Part shown: positions 58,767 through 64,000 of the stretch, piece after piece | Position numbering within the stretch: position 1 is the stretch's first letter | Layout of the letters: every line of letters starts with the position of its first letter | NCBI RefSeq assembly: GCF_008868125.1 | Contig: NZ_WAAQ01000001.1 | Location: 806,001-870,000, forward strand | Direction of reading: 5' to 3' | DNA: 64,000 nt | Origin: Microbacterium maritypicum | GTDB lineage: Bacteria > Actinomycetota > Actinomycetes > Actinomycetales > Microbacteriaceae | Translations under genes and position numbers: made by a program | Notes under the pieces: generated by a model | Seen by the model: the letters and a program-made list of their open reading frames with translations, nothing else | Database searches by the model: none | Told to the model about the DNA's origin: nothing

Positions 58767-59684
58767 TCAGCTGAGCGTCACCAGCGGCGGAAGGTCGGCA
58801 GCGATCGTCAGCACGCGCTCGGCGGCCGCGTGGCCGGCGGACAGGCGTGCGGCGAGGTCGGCTCCCTCGAGGGTGGCCGCCAGGAATCCGGAGGCGAACG
58901 CGTCGCCTGCGCCAACCGGTTCGACGACGTCGACCACGGGGGCGGGGACGAACACCGGTTCGGCGTCGCCGTCGAAGGCGGTGGCGCCGACGTCGCCGTC
59001 CTTGACGACCAGCAGCGCGCAGTTCGGGAGGAATGCGCGGATCTCGGCCGGCGTCGCCGTGCCCCAGATGCGTTCGGCCTCGTCGCGGCCGACGAAGGTG
59101 ATGTCCGCGGCGTCCGCGAGGCGGGCGAGAGTCTCGGCCGCCTCCTGCGTGCTCCACAGCGGACGACGGTCGTTCACGTCGAACGACACGAGAGCGCCTG
59201 CCGCCCGTGCGTCGTTGAAGAGCCGATCGACCATCTCACGACACGACGCGGAGAGCGCAGGGGTGATCCCGGTGGTGTGCACGATCCGCACGCCCTGGAG
59301 CTGCGCGGTCGTGAGGAATCCCGGCTCCATGCGGGAAGCGGCTGATCCCTGACGGTAGTAGTAGACGGAGGACGACTCCGCTCCCGGATCCTTGAACATG
59401 ACGCCGGTCGGCGCGGTGGCATCGCGGTCGATCCACAGCTCCACGCCTCGGTGCTCGAGCTCGGTGGCGACGCGGTCGCCGAGGGGGTCAGCGCCCAGAC
59501 GCGATGCCCAGGCGACGCGGTGCCCGGTGGAGGCTGCGCCGGCAGCCACGTTGGACTCCGCGCCGGCGAGACCGATCGTCGCCGCGGCGGCATCGGCCAG
59601 CCGGGCGTCCGTCGGGGTGATCAGCGCCATGGTCTCGCCGATGCAGACGATCTCGGGGGCAGAGGTCGAGGAGGAGGAGCTCAT
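58767..59684 (-). CDS. PfkB family sugar kinase (2-keto-3-deoxygluconate kinase-like)
   Basis: A 305-residue ribokinase-family enzyme. IVCIGETMALITP near 12-24 and GLAGAESNVAAGAASTGHRV near 38-57 are the sugar-binding start typical of KDG kinases. The PfkB signature with catalytic Asp is in VEPVGAGDAFASGFLAATL near 257-275. It would phosphorylate a keto-deoxy or related sugar. ATGA overlap with the MFS gene upstream suggests that the transporter supplies its substrate or removes a product. Confidence 0.87.
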   Translation of the reverse strand: MSSSSSTSAPEIVCIGETMALITPTDARLADAAAATIGLAGAESNVAAGAASTGHRVAWASRLGADPLGDRVATELEHRGVELWIDRDATAPTGVMFKDPGAESSSVYYYRQGSAASRMEPGFLTTAQLQGVRIVHTTGITPALSASCREMVDRLFNDARAAGALVSFDVNDRRPLWSTQEAAETLARLADAADITFVGRDEAERIWGTATPAEIRAFLPNCALLVVKDGDVGATAFDGDAEPVFVPAPVVDVVEPVGAGDAFASGFLAATLEGADLAARLSAGHAAAERVLTIAADLPPLVTLS

Positions 59685-60889
59685 GAGGGGGTGACCGCCA
59701 GGGGTTCGGTGTCGGGATGCGGGCTCGCGTCGCGGTGACGCAGGTCGGGGAAGGAGCGGACGAAGACGACGGCGACGAGGAGCCCGACCGCGGCGAAGAT
59801 CGTGGCGGCGAGGTACGCACCGCGCCAGTCGCCGACATCGACGAGGAAGCCTGCGACGGCGGACCCTGCCGCGGCGCCGATGAGCTGACCGGTGCCTGCC
59901 CATCCGAACGCCTCAGCGGTCTCGCTGAACTTCACGCTGGCCGAGGTGATGGCGAAGAGCACGGCGAGAGCGGGGGCGATGCCGATGCCGGCGAGGATCA
60001 GGGTGCCGCCCAGCCAGAAGACGTTGAGCATGACCATCGTCAGGCCGAGCCCGATCGTCACGATCAGCAGCCGGCGCGCCATGGCCCACGGCCCGATGGG
60101 GATGTGTCCGAACGCCAGACCGCCGGCGAGGCTTCCGGCCGAGAACACGGCGAGCACGAGACCGGCGGCGAGGCTTCCGTGCTCGAACGTCGCGACCACG
60201 CCGACCTCCACGGCGGCGCAGGCCCCGATCAGGAGGAAGCCGATCACGGTCGCCAGCAGCACGGGCGGCTTGAGCACGACCTTGCCGAGAGCGTTGCGAC
60301 TGCGTGGGATGCGCACGCGCCCGACCTCGGGGGAGAGGATGAACCACGCTCCGCCGCCGACGAGGATGATCGCCACCAGCAGCAGTCCCTCCGCGGTGCC
60401 GACCTGGGTGGAGACGAGCGTGATCACGACGGGGGCCAGCACCCAGATGATCTCCTGCAGCGAGGCGTCGAGGGAGAACAACGGAGTGAGGTTCGACGAG
60501 TTCACGAGCTTGGGGTAGATCGTACGGACCGCGGCCTGGACCGGCGGAGTGGAGAGGCCCGCGACCATCCCGAGCGCCATGTACCCCGGTACTTCGAGCG
60601 GGAGCAGGGCGAGGCACAGCACCGCCACGACGCATACCGACAGGGTGAGGGTGATCACGCGACGCATGCCCCAGACGCCCATCCACCGGCTGGTGATGGG
60701 GCCGGCGATCGCCTGCCCCACACTGGTCGCGGCGAGCACCAGACCGGCAGATCCGTAAGACCCCGTCTGCTGCTCGACATGCAGCAGGATCGCCAGCGAC
60801 ATCATCCCGTTGGGGAAGCGCGCCGTCAGCTGAGCAGCGATCATGCGCGCCACTCCCGGCGTGCGAAGAAGATCCCGATATCCCGCCAC
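59681..60889 (-). CDS. MFS transporter
   Basis: A 402-residue, 12-helix major facilitator. YRDLLRTPGVARMIAAQLTA is the usual start of the first helix, and LGMVAGLSTPPVQAAVRTIY near 110-130 lies between helices 4 and 5. It lacks any visible sugar-specific motif. GTG 60889 is selected because TACCGT lies exactly six bases upstream (leaderless) and because the preceding residues belong to the family start; ATG 60844 would cut helix 1. Confidence 0.82.
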   Translation of the reverse strand: MAGYRDLLRTPGVARMIAAQLTARFPNGMMSLAILLHVEQQTGSYGSAGLVLAATSVGQAIAGPITSRWMGVWGMRRVITLTLSVCVVAVLCLALLPLEVPGYMALGMVAGLSTPPVQAAVRTIYPKLVNSSNLTPLFSLDASLQEIIWVLAPVVITLVSTQVGTAEGLLLVAIILVGGGAWFILSPEVGRVRIPRSRNALGKVVLKPPVLLATVIGFLLIGACAAVEVGVVATFEHGSLAAGLVLAVFSAGSLAGGLAFGHIPIGPWAMARRLLIVTIGLGLTMVMLNVFWLGGTLILAGIGIAPALAVLFAITSASVKFSETAEAFGWAGTGQLIGAAAGSAVAGFLVDVGDWRGAYLAATIFAAVGLLVAVVFVRSFPDLRHRDASPHPDTEPLAVTPS

Positions 60890-60895
60890 CAGACA

Positions 60896-60901
60896 ACGGT
60901 A
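60896..60901 (-). promoter_or_regulatory. -10 element of the leaderless MFS gene
   Basis: TACCGT on the minus strand, six bases, then GTG at 60889. Confidence 0.45.
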
Positions 60902-60967
60902 CCGGCACCCGGCGGGGAGCGTCGAAGCGGGTACGGATGCGACACGCCGCCGACACGCCGAGAGGGA

Positions 60968-61143
60968 GTTTCCACAGGTCTCGGAATGTCCGAAGCCCCT
61001 CGTATGGTCGCCCCTGTGGACAGATCGCTCACGGGTGCTTCCCAGCCGCGATTTCCTGCGGTTCGAGTGTCCCCGTACGGGGTCTCTGCCTGTGGAAGAA
61101 ACGGTGGAGAACCTGTGTTGTATCTGTAGAGAACGGTGGATAA
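60968..61143. promoter_or_regulatory. cluster of five DnaA-box-like sites upstream of nrdHIE
   Basis: The 391-base gap 60890-61280 carries no gene. Within it, near-matches to TTGTCCACA/TTATCCACA occur at 60968-60976 (plus, 7 of 9), 61015-61023 (minus, CTGTCCACA, 8 of 9), 61091-61099 (minus, 7 of 9), 61103-61111 (minus, 7 of 9) and 61135-61143 (minus, TTATCCACC, 8 of 9). The last two are part of a direct repeat, ACGGTGGAGAAC / ACGGTGGATAAC, 32 bases apart. Confidence 0.5.
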
Positions 61144-61160
61144 CTACAAGGATGTAACTA

Positions 61161-61202
61161 CTACCCCTTGTGGTCGCCCCCAATGTCGGTCCCCATATGT
61201 AG
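61161..61202. promoter_or_regulatory. pair of NrdR-box-like sites
   Basis: CTACCCCTTG (61161-61170) fits the CWA-N4-TWG core of NrdR boxes, and CCATATGTAG (61193-61202) fits at five of six core positions. Their centres are 32 bases apart, three helical turns, the spacing seen for paired NrdR boxes upstream of nrd operons. NrdR represses ribonucleotide reductase when dATP is high. Confidence 0.5.
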
Positions 61203-61280
61203 TATTGAAGTCCCGGCAGGGGTCTACCGGGAAACAGCCTGATGAGAAGCAGGCCAGAGATTTGAGGGGTTACGAAAAAG

Positions 61281-61514
61281 ATGTCGATCACGGTCTACAC
61301 AAAGCCTTCCTGCGTTCAGTGCAACGCCACCTACCGTGCCCTGGATGCCAAGGGCATCGAGTACGAGATCCTCGACCTGTCGGAAGACCCGACGGCGCTC
61401 GAGCAGGTCAAGGCGCTCGGCTACATGCAGGCACCCGTCGTCGTCACCGACGAGGGTCACTGGTCGGGCTTCCGTCCCGACAAGATCGACGAGCTCGCCT
61501 CCCGTCTGGCGTGA
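61281..61514 (+). CDS. nrdH: glutaredoxin-like NrdH
   Basis: A 77-residue redoxin and electron donor for class Ib ribonucleotide reductase, reduced by thioredoxin reductase. The active site is CVQC near 11-14, and the C-terminal WSGFRPDKI is the NrdH hallmark. GGGG lies upstream, followed by an A-rich spacer to the ATG. First gene of nrdHIE. Confidence 0.96.
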   Translation: MSITVYTKPSCVQCNATYRALDAKGIEYEILDLSEDPTALEQVKALGYMQAPVVVTDEGHWSGFRPDKIDELASRLA

Positions 61515-61520
61515 CGCCCC

Positions 61521-61955
61521 ATGAGCGCCGTCGCGACCGCAGCGCCGCTCCTGATCTACTTCTCGAGCGTCTCGGGTAACACCGCGCGGTTCATCGAGAA
61601 GCTCGGGCTCCCGTCCCGACGCATCCCCCTCCACCGGCACGAAGAAGACCTCGTCATCGACGAGCCCTTCGTGCTGGTCACCCCCACCTACGGCGGGGGA
61701 GCAGGGCGCGGCGTCGAGAAGGGCGCCGTTCCGAAACAGGTGATCCGGTTTCTCAACGACGAGCGCAACCGGCGCCACATCCGCGGCGTGATCTCCGCGG
61801 GCAACACCAACTTCGGCGAGGCGTTCTGCCTCGCCGGCGACATCATCAGCCGCAAGTGCAACGTGCCTCACTTGTATCGGCTCGAGATCTTCGGCACACA
61901 AGACGATGTGGATCGCGTGAGCGACGGATTGGAACGACGGTGGCAGCTTCAGTGA
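61521..61955 (+). CDS. nrdI: flavodoxin-like NrdI
   Basis: A 144-residue flavoprotein that generates the oxidant for assembling the dimanganese-tyrosyl cofactor of the class Ib small subunit. [15 protein letters not shown] near 14-28 is the FMN phosphate loop. [20 protein letters not shown] near 54-73 and [12 protein letters not shown] near 91-102 are the flavin loops. It lies six bases after nrdH; the stop overlaps the proposed nrdE start as GTGA. Confidence 0.96.
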   Translation: MSAVATAAPLLIYFSSVSGNTARFIEKLGLPSRRIPLHRHEEDLVIDEPFVLVTPTYGGGAGRGVEKGAVPKQVIRFLNDERNRRHIRGVISAGNTNFGEAFCLAGDIISRKCNVPHLYRLEIFGTQDDVDRVSDGLERRWQLQ

Positions 61956-64000
61956 CCGAGACAGCGGCATTCAAGGCGAACCCCTCCTATGAGGGTCTCG
62001 ACTATCACGCCCTCAACGCGATGCTCAACCTGTACGACGCGGACGGCAAGATCCAGTTCGACGCCGACAAGCGCGCCGCACGGGAGTACTTCCTGCAGCA
62101 CGTGAACCAGAACACGGTGTTCTTCCACTCGCTCAAGGAGCGCCTGGACTACCTCGTGGAGAAGGAGTACTACGAGGGTGCCGTCATCGAGAAGTACTCG
62201 ATGGAGTTCATCCAGAAGCTCAACGACCTCGCCTACGGCAAGAAGTTCCGCTTCGAGACCTTCCTCGGCGCGTTCAAGTACTACACGAGCTACACGCTCA
62301 AGACGTTCGACGGCAAGCGCTACCTCGAGCGCTTCGAGGACCGTGTCGTCATGACCGCCCTCGGACTCGCAGACGGCGATGAGAAGCTCGCCGTCGCCCT
62401 CGTCGAGGAGATCATCTCCGGCCGCTTCCAGCCGGCCACCCCGACCTTCCTCAACGCCGGAAAGGCGCAGCGCGGCGAGCTCGTCAGCTGCTTCCTGCTG
62501 CGCATCGAAGACAACATGGAGTCGATCGCCCGCGGCATCAACTCCGCCCTGCAGCTCTCCAAGCGCGGCGGCGGCGTCGCCCTGCTGCTGTCGAACATCC
62601 GCGAATCGGGTGCGCCGATCAAGCAGATCGAGAACCAGTCCTCGGGCATCATCCCGGTGATGAAGCTCCTCGAAGACAGCTTCAGCTACGCCAACCAGCT
62701 CGGTGCGCGTCAGGGCGCCGGCGCGGTGTACCTCAACGCCCACCACCCCGACATCATGCGCTTCCTCGACACCAAGCGCGAGAACGCCGACGAGAAGATC
62801 CGCATCAAGACGCTGTCTCTGGGCGTCGTTGTGCCGGACATCACGTTCGAGCTCGCCAAGAACGACGAGGACATGTACCTGTTCTCGCCGTACGACGTCG
62901 AGAAGGTCTACGGCGTTCCGTTCGGCGACATCTCGGTCACCGAGAAGTACCGCGAGATGGTCGACGACCCGCGCATCAAGAAGACCAAGATCAACGCGCG
63001 CGAGTTCTTCCAGACCGTCGCCGAGATCCAGTTCGAGTCCGGCTACCCGTACGTCATGTTCGAAGACACGGTGAACAAGGCCAACCCGATCAAGGGTCGG
63101 ATCAACATGTCCAACCTCTGCAGCGAGATCCTGCAGGTGAACACGCCGACCACGTACAACGCCGACCTGTCGTACGACAACATCGGCAAGGACATCTCCT
63201 GCAACCTCGGCTCGATGAACATCGCGCTGTCGATGGACGCCGACGACCTCGGACAGACCGTCGAGACGGCGATCCGCGCTCTCACCGCAGTGAGCGACCA
63301 GAGCCACATCGGCTCGGTGCGCTCGATCGAAGACGGCAACGACCGCTCTCACGCGATCGGCCTCGGCCAGATGAACCTGCACGGGTACCTCGCTCGCGAG
63401 CACGTGTACTACGGCTCCGAAGAGGGCATCGACTTCACGAACATCTACTTCTACACGGTGCTGTTCCACGCGCTGCGTGCGTCGAACAACCTCGCCATCG
63501 AGCGCGGCACCACGTTCGACGGGTTCGAGGACTCGACCTACGCATCGGGCGAGTTCTTCGACAAGTACATCGACCAGGCCTGGGTCCCCGCGACCGAGAA
63601 GGTCAAGGAGCTCTTCGCCGGCAAGCACATCCCGACACAGGACGACTGGGCTGAGCTGAAGGCGTCGATCCAGAAGCACGGCATCTACAACCAGAACCTG
63701 CAGGCCGTGCCGCCGACCGGTTCGATCTCGTACATCAACAACTCGACGTCGTCGATCCACCCGATCGCGTCGAAGATCGAGATCCGCAAGGAAGGCAAGC
63801 TCGGTCGCGTCTACTACCCGGCGGCGTTCATGACGAACGACAACCTGGAGTACTACCAGGACGCGTACGAGATCGGCTACGAGAAGGTCATCGACACGTA
63901 CGCCGCGGCCACGCAGCACGTCGACCAGGGCCTGTCGCTGACGCTGTTCTTCAAGGACACCGCCACCACGCGTGACATCAACAAGGCGCAGATCTACGCA
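61952..64000 (+). CDS. nrdE: class Ib ribonucleotide reductase large subunit, cut by window end
   Basis: The first 683 residues of NrdE, which reduces ribonucleoside diphosphates using NrdF and NrdH. The substrate region is visible in [15 protein letters not shown] near 173-187, with the first redox Cys. [29 protein letters not shown] near 385-393 with the catalytic Cys, and [15 protein letters not shown] follow. The C-terminal redox cysteines lie outside the window. I took GTG 61952, which overlaps the nrdI stop (GTGA); GTG 61940, four codons earlier, is an alternative. Confidence 0.95.
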   Translation, partial: MTETAAFKANPSYEGLDYHALNAMLNLYDADGKIQFDADKRAAREYFLQHVNQNTVFFHSLKERLDYLVEKEYYEGAVIEKYSMEFIQKLNDLAYGKKFRFETFLGAFKYYTSYTLKTFDGKRYLERFEDRVVMTALGLADGDEKLAVALVEEIISGRFQPATPTFLNAGKAQRGELVSCFLLRIEDNMESIARGINSALQLSKRGGGVALLLSNIRESGAPIKQIENQSSGIIPVMKLLEDSFSYANQLGARQGAGAVYLNAHHPDIMRFLDTKRENADEKIRIKTLSLGVVVPDITFELAKNDEDMYLFSPYDVEKVYGVPFGDISVTEKYREMVDDPRIKKTKINAREFFQTVAEIQFESGYPYVMFEDTVNKANPIKGRINMSNLCSEILQVNTPTTYNADLSYDNIGKDISCNLGSMNIALSMDADDLGQTVETAIRALTAVSDQSHIGSVRSIEDGNDRSHAIGLGQMNLHGYLAREHVYYGSEEGIDFTNIYFYTVLFHALRASNNLAIERGTTFDGFEDSTYASGEFFDKYIDQAWVPATEKVKELFAGKHIPTQDDWAELKASIQKHGIYNQNLQAVPPTGSISYINNSTSSIHPIASKIEIRKEGKLGRVYYPAAFMTNDNLEYYQDAYEIGYEKVIDTYAAATQHVDQGLSLTLFFKDTATTRDINKAQIYA

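Noticed and set aside
60890..61280. Cobalamin riboswitch before the nrd genes
   Set aside because: Some actinobacterial class Ia nrd operons have one, but no B12-box-like segment was found here and the operon is class Ib.
61949..63919. 656-codon open frame on the minus strand
   Set aside because: Antisense to nrdE, which is unambiguous; the product is an Asp/Val/Leu/Arg-rich artefact.

Overview
The window is high-GC DNA, densely packed with genes, from an actinobacterium, most likely Microbacterium or a close relative in Microbacteriaceae. The evidence is Lsr2, a DtxR/IdeR-type regulator, bacterial XPB, a C50-type carotenoid cluster, class Ib ribonucleotide reductase (nrdHIE), many TANNNT -10 boxes placed so that transcripts start on the start codon, and many GTG starts. 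I see no phage, insertion sequence, CRISPR array or rRNA.

Layout. 1-9.8 kb is housekeeping: a CPBP protease, XPB helicase with its usual helicase-associated neighbour, a cold-shock protein coupled to a DUF3027 protein, serC, an iron-type DtxR regulator with a palindrome over its own promoter, an M23 peptidase behind a long structured leader, a possible 36-codon mini-gene, an HNH nuclease and tRNA-Arg. 10-18.7 kb is a complete carotenoid operon on the minus strand (idi-crtE-crtB-crtI-crtYe-crtYf-crtEb, then an MMPL transporter), with a divergent MarR/CrtR-like regulator. 18.7-28.8 kb holds Lsr2, a GAF-LuxR regulator, an alkyltransferase-like protein lacking its catalytic cysteine, a giant helicase-like protein with degenerate ATPase motifs, mscL, an FmdB protein, a 5-formyl-THF ligase, galU, GNAT, a membrane protein and tRNA-Ala. 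28.8-37.5 kb holds a GntR regulator behind a possible leaderless leader peptide, a secreted cell-wall metallophosphoesterase paired with a HupE-type membrane protein, an arginase-family hydrolase, DUF445 and a CsoR-type regulator.

37.6-58 kb is an amine/amino-acid catabolic island. The first block is an APC permease of the ethanolamine type, divergent from a glutamine-synthetase-like ligase, a gamma-glutamyl hydrolase, an aldehyde dehydrogenase, an SDR and a FadR-type regulator. Together these can write a gamma-glutamylated amino-alcohol pathway. The second is a polyamine-type ABC importer (potADBC) coupled to an amidohydrolase. The third is an aminotransferase with a (methyl)malonate-semialdehyde dehydrogenase, divergent from a PucR regulator and consistent with beta-alanine breakdown. 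The fourth is an Lrp regulator with a second class III aminotransferase, followed by an acyl-CoA dehydrogenase/hydrolase pair.

58.7-64 kb holds a PfkB sugar kinase with an MFS exporter and then the nrdHIE operon, cut by the window end. The 391-bp nrd upstream region contains a cluster of DnaA-box-like sites and two NrdR-like sites 32 bp apart.

All functions are read from motifs and context only; no database search was run.
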